DNA from: Allium sativum
Lineage: Eukaryota > Streptophyta > Magnoliopsida > Asparagales > Amaryllidaceae
Reading direction: 5' to 3'
NCBI GenBank assembly: GCA_030737875.1
Contig: CM060915.1
Coordinates: forward strand, 361,457,863 to 361,521,862
DNA length: 64,000 bases
A program made the translations under genes and the position numbers. The notes below the pieces were generated by a model that ran no database searches, was not told the DNA's origin, and saw only the letters and a list, made by a program, of their open reading frames with translations. Within the stretch, counting starts at the first letter, position 1. Each line of letters starts with the position of its first letter. Positions 1-10,537 of this stretch are shown in pieces.

Positions 1-945
1 AAATTTTATTATTAAAATACTTCGTTCAACACATGACTAATCTCAATGGATGAGTGCAGTCAACACATGAACTTTTATGTTATAATATTCTTTATTTTCT
101 AAATTGGAATGAGACCCAATCAATCACCATATAATATTAATTATATGGATTTTCATACATCACACGCATATAATAGCATTGAAAAATAATCAACCATCAA
201 CCAAAGTGCACTACACTGTATAAGCATCAAATATAGATATATAACGCTTATAACAGCCTATCAATCAATCGATCGACATATTTAATCAATCAGGATGAGT
301 GAACTTCAAATTTCATCCCAACACCCGTGTGGGGTTTCAAACAATCAAACACAGATTTTATTTGTGCAGTTGGGCGATGTGTGAAATTTATCGTCCCAAT
401 CAATGTCAGTCAAATCAATGTACATAAACAATCCGTCCGGTTTGTAAATAAATATTTTATTTTATTCACTTCACGTTAAAAATTATATTTTTAACGATAA
501 AAACATTTTATTTCAACATAAGAATTTCTATTCAGTTCATTTATTAAATAAAATGCTATCTTTATTTTTCTAACTTATTTTAGAAAATTTCGGCGGCATA
601 ACGGCACGATACTAGAAACGGGACGAGGCCTAGCCTTATCCCCGGTCTAGTGAAGGCCCACGCCATTCACACATCAATCAAATCAATTCATTTCACCAAA
701 CAATTCAGTTTCAATCAAATAATCTAACTAATTTTTGCAATCAAACAAACAAGTCCATGGTCTGTGGACGATTGTGTCGGGTGCTACTAAACACCGTCTG
801 CATCCTAGTATATATATATATAATTAGAAAAGAAATTGTAGAGTGAGAAATTCTCACCAAAGCTATCCAATCATCTTGACTCTTCTTTGATAGAAATCTT
901 CATCTTTATCGCATTTTTGTCGCTTTCGTTGCTCGTAGCCACTAC

Positions 946-1092
946 ATATATAAAAATCGAATTTTTACTTCGCTATTAAATATATAAAAATCGAATTTTT
1001 ACTTCGCTATTCAATATATAAAAATCGAATTTTTACTTCGCTATTCAATATATAAAAATCGAATTTTTACTTCGCTATTCAATATATAAAAA
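946..1092 (-). repeat. 34-bp tandem repeat array in LTR E
   Basis: About four copies of a 34-bp unit contain the near-palindrome AAAAATCGAATTTTT followed by acttcgctattc. Related but more diverged palindromes of the form AAAAATnnnATTTTT continue to about 1500. The same array type is present at the matching place in the LTRs of C (about 24000 and 32000), D (36780-37260) and F (41401-41525). Confidence 0.8.
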
Positions 1093-1570
1093 TCTCGCCT
1101 TTTCAAAAATAAAGATTTCTCCTTTTCAAAAATAACATTATAAAAATCACATTTTTATTTTTCTACACATATAAAGATGATATTTCTAATATTCCTATCA
1201 TGTAAAAATTATATTTTTAATCCTCTACATAAACAAAAATCATATTTTTACATCTTCTATATAGTAAAGATTATATTTTTAATACGCCTACCATATAAAA
1301 ATCATATTTTAAACCTTCTACTAATATAAAAATTATATTTTTAATATTTAATCTATATAAATATCACATCTTCCTTATTGATACTATATAAAAATTACAA
1401 CTTTTCTATGCTATTCATAAGAAGAAGAAAAAACAAAATTTTTCAAAAATCTTATCCCTGTCTTTTAAAAACCTACATTCTAAAAATCAGTTTTTAATAT
1501 GATTTACCTAAGATAAATATTTAAAATAAGGTAAAACAAAACAAAAACAAATAAATAAAATAAAAAAAAA

Positions 1571-1840
1571 ACTTACAGATGAAAATTGGAGGAGGGGGGT
1601 GTCGGCGCAAGGCAGAGGGGGCTCGCCGGAGTCACGGGCGGCGGTGGAAGGCCAGGGCTGCGGTTTCAATTGGGGCTAGGGGTTCGTCGATGAGGTGCTG
1701 GAGGAATGGAAACGGAGAAGGAGGAAGAGGAAAGGGCGTCGTGGGAAGGGCGGGTTGCCAGGGAGGAGGCGAAGTTCGGCGGTGGCGGCGCCGATGGAGG
1801 AGGTCGCTCCGTCCTCTTCTCTTTTCCTTTTTCTTTTTAT
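1571..1840 (-). promoter_or_regulatory. GC-rich leader of LTR E ending in a splice donor
   Basis: On the minus strand a GC-rich block (about 1840 to 1577) ends in ATCT|GTAAGT, a near-consensus plant 5' splice site with GT at 1576-1575, followed by a T-rich stretch. The arrangement (GC-rich leader, donor, AT-rich array) matches the LTRs of D and H. The leader sequence itself does not align between the elements. I infer a transcribed leader exon; no transcription evidence is available. Confidence 0.45.
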
Positions 1841-2109
1841 TTTTTTATTTTTGATTTCTGATTTAAATCGTGGGGGGCCTGGTTAAGGAGAAGGGGAGAA
1901 TTTTTTTATTTTAATTTTTTTAATTATTTTATTTTGCAAAAAGTTGACTTTCACATACGACCTCGAAACGAGGCCCACCGCCTGTCGTCCATAGCGTTTT
2001 ACCCCCATTCCGAACACAATGGGATATGTCACGTAGGCTGATTCGATCATTTCGATAAGTTTTCTTCAAAATCAACATATAACTCTATATATTGAATTTG
2101 AACGCGCAT

Positions 2110-2620
2110 TTCAATTTACCGGGGCCACATACTAACTAGAAAAATTCCAGAAAAATATTTTCTAGCTTCGTATTGACGATACGGTCCTAACAAAACTAGT
2201 TTCGTCGAATTCTGAGACCGTTTGAAAAATGGCCATTTTCCAGTCGATTAAAATCAACTGAAACTGGTCAAACGCGTTTTCCTTTGCCACGCTCACATAT
2301 TGATTCGAAAAATTATGAAATTTGAAACCTAGCAATAATTTGATATCACGGACCCAACAAAACTGGTTTCGTCGAAATCCGAGGTCGTTTGCAAAATTTC
2401 CATTTTTAAGGGCCTAAATTCCATAACGACTATTCAAAATTTTCAACTGGACATATCTTTTGATTCCCGCTATGAAATTTCGATTTTTCGGATTCGTTGG
2501 AAAGATATCATCAATTAGATCCTATCATTTTTGGTTTCACTAAAATCCGGATTGTTTTGCACCCGGTACATTCAATTGAAGTTTGAAATCGAATTATCGA
2601 ACTACCGCGCCATTTTCAAT
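2110..2620 (-). repeat. Triplicated ~168-bp module at the start of LTR E
   Basis: Three degenerate copies share a core around gtttcgtcgaa. The core starts at 2199, 2366 and 2534, so the period is 167-168 bp. The module lies in the first ~700 bp of the LTR in element orientation (U3). The same triplication is in C (25691, 25858, 26026) and H (55688, 55855, 56026). Confidence 0.75.
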
Positions 2621-2806
2621 TCTATTTATAATTATATATAATTATTTATATTCTAACGACGACGCATATAATATATACGTTCGAATTATATTCAAATAAA
2701 ATTTCTCGTCGATTTTATTAAAAATAATTCATTTTAAATGTTCAAAATTCGCTAATATTGCCAAAATAAAAATTTTAAACTGGCCCAGAATTTCCGGGTT
2801 ATTACA

Positions 2807-5773
2807 ATCGGATTCTCCTAAGACCGGAACCGTTGGGTTCGTATCGAAAATTGTTTTCTAACAAATATTAGAAATTTGAAATCTAACGGTTGGATTTGGA
2901 ATTATGTCCAAATCAAATTTGGAAAAGGTCGTTGTAAGTGCAGTTCGATGGCCGTTAATGGAAATCGACTGTACGGGCCTTGATAAAATTATTAAAAATA
3001 TCAATAATTTGTGTAAAATCATAAGAAATGATTTGTGAAGAACTGAGATGAAAAATTTCATATTTGTAAAGATAAAAGTAGATTTTTATCGAAATGAACT
3101 AGTTTTGAACTAGAGTAATAATCTATTTATTTTTAAAAATAAATAAATTGGATTTGAAATGATTTTGAAATATAACCAGGATTTCCAATAATTGAATTGG
3201 AATGGATTTGAATCGAAGTTGTCTTCGGAATATTTCGATGTTGGATTTCGTGATGATACAAATATTGTTATGGGAATTTGAAAGATATATTAATATCGTT
3301 ATTTCCAATACGATATTTGTTGGTCGTAGAATTTGATATTGAATATAAGCCGATACATTTTCTATTCAGAGCCTTGTATTTAATATCAAATGTGATTTGG
3401 GTTTGTCGTGAATGGTGTCTTCATTAACACTGTTCTTAAGCCCAGTGGAGAAAAAGATTAAATCTTTTTATTTAGATTTAATGAAGTGTACCAATTAAAT
3501 AATATTTAATTGGAATTGAACTGGTATTGATTTTTGGGTTTATCCTGAACAGTGTTTTAAATAACACTTGTTCTTTAACCCGATAATTAACGAATGTGAT
3601 TTTGGGTTTATTGTGGGCCGTGTTTTAAATGACATTGGTTCTTTAACCCAGTTAAAGATAGGATATTGATTTCTGTGAAGATTAAAACTAAGTGGAGTTT
3701 TAATGAATCTTTAATTAGATTGAAATGATCGAGAATGGAGTATCACCAGTTTTGCTCCAAGCGATAGTTAAATCTTTAATTAGATTTGAACGGGAAATGG
3801 TAATTGAATTTACCGATAACACCGTGGTGTTAGATATGAAGTATGACCAGTTTTACTTAATGGGATGAATAGGTTGGGATTGGGAAATAAAATAAGTGAT
3901 TACTTCGGTGTGGTTCGCTAATCCCGACTAGTTTGAAGTGATATTCAGAGGAAGATTAAAGAATAAATTTAAAGAATTTATCTTTGATAAAATTAATGGG
4001 AACCTTTCCCAAAGTGTAAGAATATTTGAATAAAAAGAATATTCTGAATTGGAATGAGGCGTATGTTGTGTTTGTGTAACACTTGTTTATTATATACGCG
4101 AGTTATTCAGAAAGACCGGGTTTATCCCATTCTGAATAACTGATTCGACGTGGTGTCGAAGATGAAGACGGTGGTTGAAGACCGGAGGTCTTCACGTCGT
4201 TTGGGTGATTACTGATGATCTTGATTGGGATGTACACCCAAGAAGATGGAAACAGTTGGTGATCGTCCAGACGTACTTGGAGATCGATGGATATGCGGGG
4301 TACTAGGTGCCTCCAGTTTCGTTGAGACCCAGAACGAACTTGTAAATGGACTGTGTGTCTGACATTGGATTTTAGTCTGTGTGATTGATTTCTATTAAAA
4401 AATATCTGTTTGGCGGCAGAGAATTTATTCTCTTGCTTAACGCCCTTCTCTGAGACGTACGAGCTCAGGGGTTATATATTGATGGACATCAAACGCATGT
4501 AGTGAATTGCCTGTGTGACATGCCTAAGTGGCAATTGATCAAGGCTTCTGTTGAAAAGCAAAGTCTTGTGGTTGATGATCAAAGCACGGCCTGTGTGGCA
4601 TAGCTTTGTGTAGCGTTGATTTGCGAGCCTCACACCCCGGTGTATACCAAAAAAGTGAGAAGGACCTCAGGGAGGACATGCGTTTCTCTCTAGTTAGAAG
4701 TGGCATCAGTGGTTTTACACGCCCTGACGAGTTTGACTTATGTGGTTGTTGCTGTTGCGAGGCGCCTCGGTTAGATCGGACGATCTGGGTCCGATGGAGT
4801 CATTCGTTGGCTCATTTACGCCCCATAGGGCGGGGAAACGCAGTGTTTAGGAATTTTAATCCACATCGGTGGACCGGCCCTGTCGCTCCAAAGGCTTGAC
4901 TGAGTACTTGCCTGAGGCTCGGGCTAGAGAGTCTCGAATCGGTGAGGACTATCTTTTGCCTCGGTTCACAGATGGAAATCCAACTTCCAATACGTGACTG
5001 TGCGGTTTTGATTGTAAACCTATATATGGCGACATAGTGGCATGGGACGCTCATGTCGCCTATGATTGATACTTATGATTTGAAATTGTTTTGACACTAT
5101 ACACTTAAAGTAATAATAAAACATGAAATTTCACGTATCAAGCATTCTTTGGCTATTATAAGGTAAAAACCCTATCCTCCGGCTTGCGTTGCATTGTGTG
5201 ATGGGACCTGGGTCTTATAATAGCTTCATTTTTTCTTTATTTAGCATTGCGCTATTGTTTATGCACTGGTATTCTTGGGAGGAAACCCGTTCCGTGTTAT
5301 ACGGCGTGGTCCCTTGATTTACCGAACTGTAAAATAAAGAATAATAACTGTTTTAGTTCTCACACCAGTCCCATGACTGACCTGGTGTTTATTGTTTTAA
5401 CCTAAACTCTGGGTGCCCTTATTTTGACACGGGCAGCTAGTAGTTTTGGTTTTGCAGATTTATATTCACAAGACCCTGGTTTGCAGCTGGAACGATATCC
5501 GGAAAGCTTTGTATCAGTGTATCTTCTTCAGTTGCTTTTTGTATTATTTTCCGCTGCTATGTAACGTATTGTAATCTCTGATATTTTTCTGTTGTGTAAT
5601 ATTTATTTGTACTCTGTATATTCTTGTATTCTGATGGAATTGTTGTAATTAACAATGAAATGTTCTTCTGTCTGCGTTTTATTTTGTCGTGTTCTCAAAA
5701 CAATCAGGCGTTTCGAACGATCTTGATCGGTTTAGCGACTGATTCGGATCGAGCGGAATTCTCGGTCGTTTCA
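2807..5773 (+). repeat. Element D: 5' LTR, downstream half
   Basis: This 2,967-bp stretch aligns with the last part of the D 3' LTR (about 38432-41397) with roughly 3% differences by eye. It ends in ...CGGTCGTTTCA at 5773, two bases before a tRNA-iMet primer binding site. Its upstream half lies to the left of the inserted element E and outside the window. An open frame of 97 codons at 4606-4899 recurs in the 3' copy (40230-40523), but I treat it as chance conservation within paired LTRs. Confidence 0.85.
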
Positions 5774-5775
5774 TT

Positions 5776-5787
5776 TGGTATCAGAGC
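5776..5787 (+). promoter_or_regulatory. Primer binding site of D (tRNA-iMet)
   Basis: TGGTATCAGAGC follows the LTR end after the two bases TT. This 12-mer is the standard complement of plant initiator tRNA-Met used by many Ty3/gypsy and Ty1/copia elements. The match continues into tttggttt, shared with C and H. Confidence 0.92.
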
Positions 5788-5849
5788 TTTGGTTTACAAA
5801 GCTCAGAGAACAAGGCATGTTAGAACCATACGAAAGAATTCATCAGAGA

Positions 5850-5907
5850 TTGGATTAGTAATATCCAACGGGAATGACTCATTAGAGATGGGTTCAGTAG
5901 TATCCTA
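5850..5907 (+). promoter_or_regulatory. Tandem hairpins after the primer site of D
   Basis: Hairpin 1 pairs TTGGAT (5850-5855) with ATCCAA (5863-5868) around the loop TAGTAAT. Hairpin 2 pairs TGGGTT (5889-5894) with ATCCTA (5902-5907) around CAGTAGT, with one wobble and one mismatch. C and H have the same two hairpins at the same place, with compensatory stem changes. The shared loop core is AGTA. The linker contains GACTCATTAGAGA. A role in dimerisation or packaging is inferred from position. Confidence 0.6.
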
Positions 5908-5998
5908 GAACGAGTGTGAAGAGTATATTTTTAAAATGAAAACAAATTTTGTTTTGAAAATTTAAATCGTTTTATACGTATTTGAATAATTATTTATA

Positions 5999-6187
5999 TT
6001 GAATTTGGACAATCCAGCATATGTAGATTTTGCATATACATCTGATCCACGTGTATTCGAAGTTTTAATATACTGGGTAGATATAGAATCACACTCTAGT
6101 CGCCCGGAGATGATTCTGATGATGAGGCCTCATCATCAGTGTCTGTGTTTGAGTTTCGAAAGTGTGATGTCCATATATTTCCATTAG
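5999..6187 (+). other. Short open frame in D internal region, shared with C
   Basis: The frame includes DFAYTSDPRVFE and ends soon after. C has the same peptide with A/V, V/I, S/L and S/N changes (26965-27099, minus strand, there with an ATG). Four codon differences are silent and about six change the residue, all by transitions. That pattern fits decay by cytosine deamination at least as well as selection. I do not recognise the peptide. It may be a remnant of an older coding region. Confidence 0.3.
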
Positions 6188-6795
6188 ACTGGTGTGAGAA
6201 CCAAAATTAGATAGAACTTATTGTTGGGAATTGGCATCAAAAATCTGATTTTTTGGACTATATATCAAAGTTATGAATTTGAAAAGCTAATCAACTAATT
6301 GATTGATGGTTGTGTTGTTTGATTATTGGTTGATTAATTAAAAGTTGAACCTATAACCAAACTGAATCAAATAGTGAATTGTATTGAAATTTGTCGCATT
6401 TGCATGCATATACATGTACTTACACTGAACAAGTCATAGCAAGGAGACTTGAGCAGAGGAATAAAATTGTTTGCCCGACAAATAGGTACATGTTTACCAT
6501 AATTTACTGTTTTGTTTGGGTGATGATGATTTTGTGAGACGATTGGCCTTTTCTTTTTCTTTTTGATTGAAGAAGGCCATAGGAGGCTATATGAAATATC
6601 CCGAAGTCCCCGGTGCAGGGGAGGTTATGGCGAAATTTTTCAAAAATTTAGGGTGTTAACCAAATTTTTGAAAATTTTGAAAAGTTCTTAGAAACTGAAA
6701 AATTGAAGAACTTAAGCCGTAGTGAAAATAATGGAAATTGAGTTGATTTGTTAAACAACTTTCGGCTTCGTTCCTTTTTGGGGACGAAAAGTTTT

Positions 6796-6808
6796 AAGTG
6801 GGGGAGAT
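6796..6808 (+). promoter_or_regulatory. Polypurine tract of D
   Basis: AAGTGGGGGAGAT lies directly before the TGTAATAACCCGG start of the 3' LTR. C and H carry the same tract in the matching place (minus strand). Confidence 0.9.
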
Positions 6809-6944
6809 TGTAATAACCCGGAAATCCGAGCCAATTTAAAATTTTTATTTTGGCAATTTTAGCGAATTTTGAATATTTAAAATGAATTATTTTAAATAAA
6901 AACGACGAGAAATTTATTTTAAATAGAATTAAAACGTATATATT
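6809..6944 (+). repeat. Element D: 3' LTR, first 136 bp
   Basis: The LTR starts TGTAATAACCCGG directly after the polypurine tract and is cut at 6944 by insertion of A. It resumes at 35457 after the second copy of the target duplication ATATT (6940-6944 and 35452-35456). The broken order was confirmed by aligning across the insertion to the reverse complement of C (about 26298 leftward). Confidence 0.9.
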
Positions 6945-7424
6945 TGTTGGCTCGTTTTTTGACCAAGCCACCCAGGATCATTCGTAAGAGGAAAGCAGGA
7001 AACCACAACATCTAAGAACATGAAGGAATGAATCGCGCATCATCGTCTCGCCCAAGATCGATTCGCGTACCATCGTCTCGCCCAATATCGGATCGCCCCT
7101 CCTCATTAGCGAACGATACAACTGGGCGATCCGATCCAAACTCACGTTGTTATCCCAAGCGAACCGATCCGATCTGCTGGTGCATGGCGAACCCTCTGAC
7201 TTGTTCAAGCGAGAGCTAGTCTTCAGCGATCCGAATCGCACGGATCTGGCGACACGTGTCCCCAACCGTTATCCGAGCCAATTCTCCCCATCAGCACGAT
7301 CCGAGTTTCAAGCGATTCACGACACCTGTCCACAACGGCTAGTTTGACTGTTTCTTCAACGGAGGCGATGCGATCCGATGATCTCGGGATTCGTGCCACG
7401 TGTCCGCGATCCGTTTGGCAAAAT

Positions 7425-7438
7425 CAGCTATAAATAGC
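7425..7438 (+). promoter_or_regulatory. TATA box of A 5' LTR
   Basis: The sequence gctataaatagccc is a good plant TATA box in the right orientation for gag-pol transcription, about 345 bp before the gag ATG. The 3' LTR has an identical copy (about 35179). Confidence 0.6.
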
Positions 7439-7569
7439 CCAAAGCTTGGCATTTTTCGGGATCCTTTTGGCAATAGTGAGTGCTGAATCTGCCATTGTTG
7501 TCAAACCTCTGAAATATTGAGAGAAATCATTGTTGTATTAGCTTTTAAAGCACAATCAATAAGATATAA

Positions 7570-7601
7570 AGTGGACGTAGGCTCATTAACGCCGAACCAC
7601 T
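7570..7601 (+). promoter_or_regulatory. AGTGG...CCACT hairpin in A LTR
   Basis: AGTGG (7570-7574) pairs with CCACT (7597-7601), and the inner GGC pairs with GCC, leaving the internal loop ACGTA/GAA. The motif recurs after pol at 13969-14001 with the inner stem changed to GGTC/GACC, and in the 3' LTR (35322-35353). Structure is supported by the covariation; function is unknown. Confidence 0.6.
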
Positions 7602-7703
7602 ATAAATTCTGAGTGTTATCTTCTTTTTCCTTGTTCCTCATTTAAAATTCTCTATAGTTCATAACAATTTGGGTGTTAGGTCCAAATTTCGATCTAACAT
7701 TTT

Positions 7704-7720
7704 TGGTGCTTTCACCGAGA
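7704..7720 (+). promoter_or_regulatory. Probable primer binding site of A
   Basis: TGGTGCTTTCACCGAGA begins four bases after the LTR end. The TGG start and position fit a primer binding site. It is not the tRNA-iMet site used by C, D and H. Closely similar sites are typical of Tat-lineage elements. I cannot name the tRNA without a search. Confidence 0.6.
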
Positions 7721-7777
7721 ACTCAGTCTTAAAGTTTCACTATTCGCTTCTTTGAGGATTCCAGCGATTCGGATATC

Positions 7778-9610
7778 ATGGCTGGAAAAAGATCTAAAGC
7801 TTCGCAAACCAACGAAACGATTGAGGAGAGTGTACACGAACTGGGCAACCAAGAAATTCTGGATCGTGGAGCGCAGGGGACGATCCGATCCGATGAAGAC
7901 ACCTCGTTCCGAGTCGATGGGAACGAGACGATCCGTGCCACTGAAGGGGTTGTCACTCGATCCCGAGGCAACACCTCGCAACCTCCGCGTACTACGACCA
8001 CGAGTCGATCTCAGGGGGGCGCAGCGAACCGCCCTCCACGAACCGCAGCTATCCGAACTGATGGTCAGACTACAACTCGACCTGGAAAAGAACCTATGAC
8101 CCATTCCTATCGTCCCGGAACCTCCGCTCGACCCGGTTCGAGCTCTTTGCGTATAAGAGAGAGTGATGATGACCATTATGATCCTGCTGCTCCTGTCACT
8201 GAGGGGGATCTCTCTCGCTTCGCTGAAATGTGGGATAGGTTGTTTGATGAGTTGGCTGCCCAAAGGCAGGAAAGTTCCATCCTACGGCAGAATTTGACGG
8301 CTGTGGATAGAAGACTTGACGAACTAGCAAGGCAAAGGGCATCACCGGTTCGTCCACTCACCCCAGCATATTCTTCTTCGTCTGAAGAATCGCCGAGACC
8401 TCCGCGGCGACCATATGAGAGAGCCGAAAACATAGAACAGCTTCGGTTCGGAACCCTGCCCTCACAAGAAGAGGAACTAGGGGCGGGATCCCCAAACCGT
8501 AATGTGAATGGTCCTGCGCATAACAGACCCCCTCAGCCCCGTCGCCGCATGCATACTAATGATAACAGGGGGCAGCGGAGCCCTGTCCGAGCCTCGGATT
8601 TTGTGGCTGCTTCCCGAAGAGAGATCAGAGAACCTCGTCGGGCTAGAGGCACTGACCCTGAACCTCCTTTGACCAGCGCAAATGTTGCAGCCATGGTTCA
8701 CCAGATTCTCGCCGACAGCCGCGGACAGCGGAACGAAGATTGGGGGATTGACCGTAGTCATACTCCTTTTACTGACGATATTTTGGATGCGACTTTTCCG
8801 AGGCGCTTCAACATGCCACAAATGAATCGATATGCGGGAAGATCTGATCCTGTTCAACACCTGATGAGATACTCTTGGTCGATGACCGCTGCCGCAGCTT
8901 CTGACGCGGTTAAGTGTAAAGCGTTTCCCATATTCCTGGAAGACGTGGCTTTGCTATGGTTCACTCGCCTGCCGGCAAGATCGATTTCTAGCTTCAGGGA
9001 ACTGAGCGAGAAGTTCGTAGAACAATTCCGTATCTATGCACAGAAGACAAAAAGCGTGATCGATTTATTCCTTGTTAAACAGCGACCAGGCGAGAGCCTA
9101 AAGACGTACCTGGATCGTTTCAATTTGGCCGCCACTGAGGTCAAAGATCCTCATGAACCGACCATCGTCGCAGCACTGATTGACGGAGTGGATAAGGACA
9201 CTGAATTCGGGAGGTACTTGGCAGGCAAACCACCCCACACCAGAGAGTTATTCTATGAGAAAGCCAATGTGCATCTGCGCCGGGAAGAGGTATACGCAAA
9301 CCGAAAGGTTAAAACAACTGATAAGGAGGAAATTCAGAGCAATGTCGCCATCAAACAAACTGGAGACAGCTCAGGGAAAGTTGAAGTTAACGTTGGAAAT
9401 CAGAATCAGGGTGGTCGCCAGCCAGGTAACAACAATAACAATGCTAACGGCAACAACCGGAAGAGGGGCCGAGGGAACGATTCCCAGAGAAGGACTCGTC
9501 CCAGGGCCTTTGAAAGTTATACACCCATCAATAATACTTTGGAGAATATCTTCATGGATGCATACGAAGTCCTCCAAAATAAGAGGCCACCTCCTAGAGA
9601 ATCGACATAA
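7778..9610 (+). CDS. Gag (capsid/nucleocapsid precursor) of element A
   Basis: This 610-codon frame opens with ATG in a good context (atcATGGCT) soon after the primer site. Residues 1-330 are Arg/Pro/Ser-rich and low in order. Residues about 330-510 fit the plant retrotransposon gag domain, with LWFTRLPARSISSF and VKQRPGESLKTYLDRF. The tail is rich in Asn/Gly/Arg. The frame ends in TAA (9608-9610), but the same frame continues straight on with a zinc-knuckle-like motif and the protease. The TAA is therefore either a nonsense mutation or a readthrough signal. Gag would assemble into cytoplasmic particles that package the RNA. Confidence 0.88.
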   Translation: MAGKRSKASQTNETIEESVHELGNQEILDRGAQGTIRSDEDTSFRVDGNETIRATEGVVTRSRGNTSQPPRTTTTSRSQGGAANRPPRTAAIRTDGQTTTRPGKEPMTHSYRPGTSARPGSSSLRIRESDDDHYDPAAPVTEGDLSRFAEMWDRLFDELAAQRQESSILRQNLTAVDRRLDELARQRASPVRPLTPAYSSSSEESPRPPRRPYERAENIEQLRFGTLPSQEEELGAGSPNRNVNGPAHNRPPQPRRRMHTNDNRGQRSPVRASDFVAASRREIREPRRARGTDPEPPLTSANVAAMVHQILADSRGQRNEDWGIDRSHTPFTDDILDATFPRRFNMPQMNRYAGRSDPVQHLMRYSWSMTAAAASDAVKCKAFPIFLEDVALLWFTRLPARSISSFRELSEKFVEQFRIYAQKTKSVIDLFLVKQRPGESLKTYLDRFNLAATEVKDPHEPTIVAALIDGVDKDTEFGRYLAGKPPHTRELFYEKANVHLRREEVYANRKVKTTDKEEIQSNVAIKQTGDSSGKVEVNVGNQNQGGRQPGNNNNNANGNNRKRGRGNDSQRRTRPRAFESYTPINNTLENIFMDAYEVLQNKRPPPREST

Positions 9611-10537
9611 AAAGAGCGTGAGACAGGAAAGTTTTGTCTCTTTCATCAAATTCACGGCCATTCGACGAATGAATGCCGTCACCTGAGGGACGTGATCGAA
9701 AGGCTGCTTGGAGAAGGAAAGCTAGATGAGTACAGAGTAGCGCCTAGGGACAGGGGGCAAGCAGTGCAGGCCCCGAATCAGAATCAAAATCAACTTGCTA
9801 CTAGGCCAACTGCTCAGCAAAAGGGAAAGAATATTGTTATCAATACTGTGATCGGTGGACTTTATCTTGCTGGGCACAGTTCCAAAGCTTTAGATCAATA
9901 TGTCAATGCAGCCAAACAACACCTCGAAGTGGGGGAATGTAGCAACCCCGAGGACAGTATCCCGGTGAAGCAACAGAAGATGATGACTGATGATGTTGTT
10001 TTTCGGGAACGAGAAAGCATCGGAGTCCATGCTCCAACTGAAGATCCACTTGTAATTACAATACCCATTGGGCCAGCCACTGTTCATAAGGTCCTGGTGG
10101 ACAACGGGAGTTCCGTTAATATTCTCTTCAAAAAAGCCTTTGACCAAATGAATCTTGAAATAAAAGACTTGAAGCCCTGCCAGGGGTGGATCCGTGGATT
10201 CAACGGAGCATCCACCGCTCCAATGGGTTATGTAGAGTTGCCAGTTACCCTTGGGGAAGGAGAACGCCAGAGAGTGAGAATCCTTCCCTTTGTGGTTTTG
10301 GATGTTGAATCGCCATACAATGCCTTCTTGGGCCGACCGGCCCTCGCAAAGTTCAGAGCCTGTATAGCCCCTTGGTGCTTGTTATTGAAATTCCCCACAG
10401 AAGCTGGCATTGGTATCGTCAGAGGGGATCAAGTTGCTGCGCGAGCATGTTATGTTGCCGAACTAAAGTTACTTCGCAATGGAGGGGATATCGAAACTAA
10501 GGGCACTTCTCCCCCTTCGGGGGCGGAGACCTTATAG
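9611..10537 (+). pseudogene. Element A zinc knuckle and aspartic protease segment
   Basis: This stays in the frame of gag after the TAA at 9608. It starts with a knuckle variant CLFHQIHGHSTNEC (C-x2-H-x4-H-x4-C). The protease follows, with VLVDNGSSVNILF (catalytic Asp codon at 10100), DNGSS being usual for the Tat lineage where other gypsy elements have DTGA/DTGS, and AFLGRPAL further on. The frame is closed by TAG at 10535-10537 and continues again in the same frame into reverse transcriptase. No proper ATG opens this segment, so without readthrough it would not be made. A stop or an intron between protease and reverse transcriptase is known in some Tat-lineage elements, so the TAG may be less damaging than it looks. 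Confidence 0.82.

Larger units (their letters stand above)
1..2806 (-). mobile_element. Element E: partial giant LTR (non-autonomous Tekay-like family), inserted in D
   Basis: This is the first part of an LTR on the minus strand. Its outer start is at 2806, where the minus strand begins TGTAATAACCCGG, then the LTR runs left out of the window. It aligns along its length with the right part of the LTRs of element C (about 23040-26298). The start is not flanked by a polypurine tract, so 2806 is an outer end, and the next bases (2807 on) are the interior of an LTR of D. That makes E an insertion into the 5' LTR of D. The left end and the second target-site copy are outside the window. No coding region is recognisable; the short open frames in it are not conserved in the sister LTRs. 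Confidence 0.8.
5774..6808 (+). mobile_element. Element D: internal region (~1.0 kb, non-coding)
   Basis: The whole internal region between the two LTRs of D is 1,035 bp. It starts with the primer binding site and ends with a polypurine tract. No gag or pol frame is present, so D cannot move on its own. It aligns with the 1,032-bp internal region of C. It holds a pair of hairpins, a short open frame shared with C (5999-6187, beginning TTG rather than ATG), and near its end the module containing GGAGGTTATGGCGAAA, which in G and H lies elsewhere. Confidence 0.85.
6945..7699 (+). repeat. Element A 5' LTR
   Basis: The LTR is 755 bp, TGTTGG...CTAACA. I count three differences from the 3' LTR (including TG to TA at the 3' LTR's own start), about 0.4%. 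A TATA-like sequence (ctataaatagc) lies at about 7428, which suggests transcription starts about 30 bp further on. The LTR holds the AGTGG...CCACT hairpin at 7570-7601. Confidence 0.93.

Noticed and set aside
4606..4899. 97-codon frame present in both D LTRs (also 40230-40523)
   Set aside because: Paired LTRs are copies of one sequence, so sharing is expected; amino acid changes are frequent and the frame is not kept in C or H.
7712..8263. 183-codon minus-strand frame over gag of A
   Set aside because: It is a shadow of the gag frame, which has the recognisable domain.
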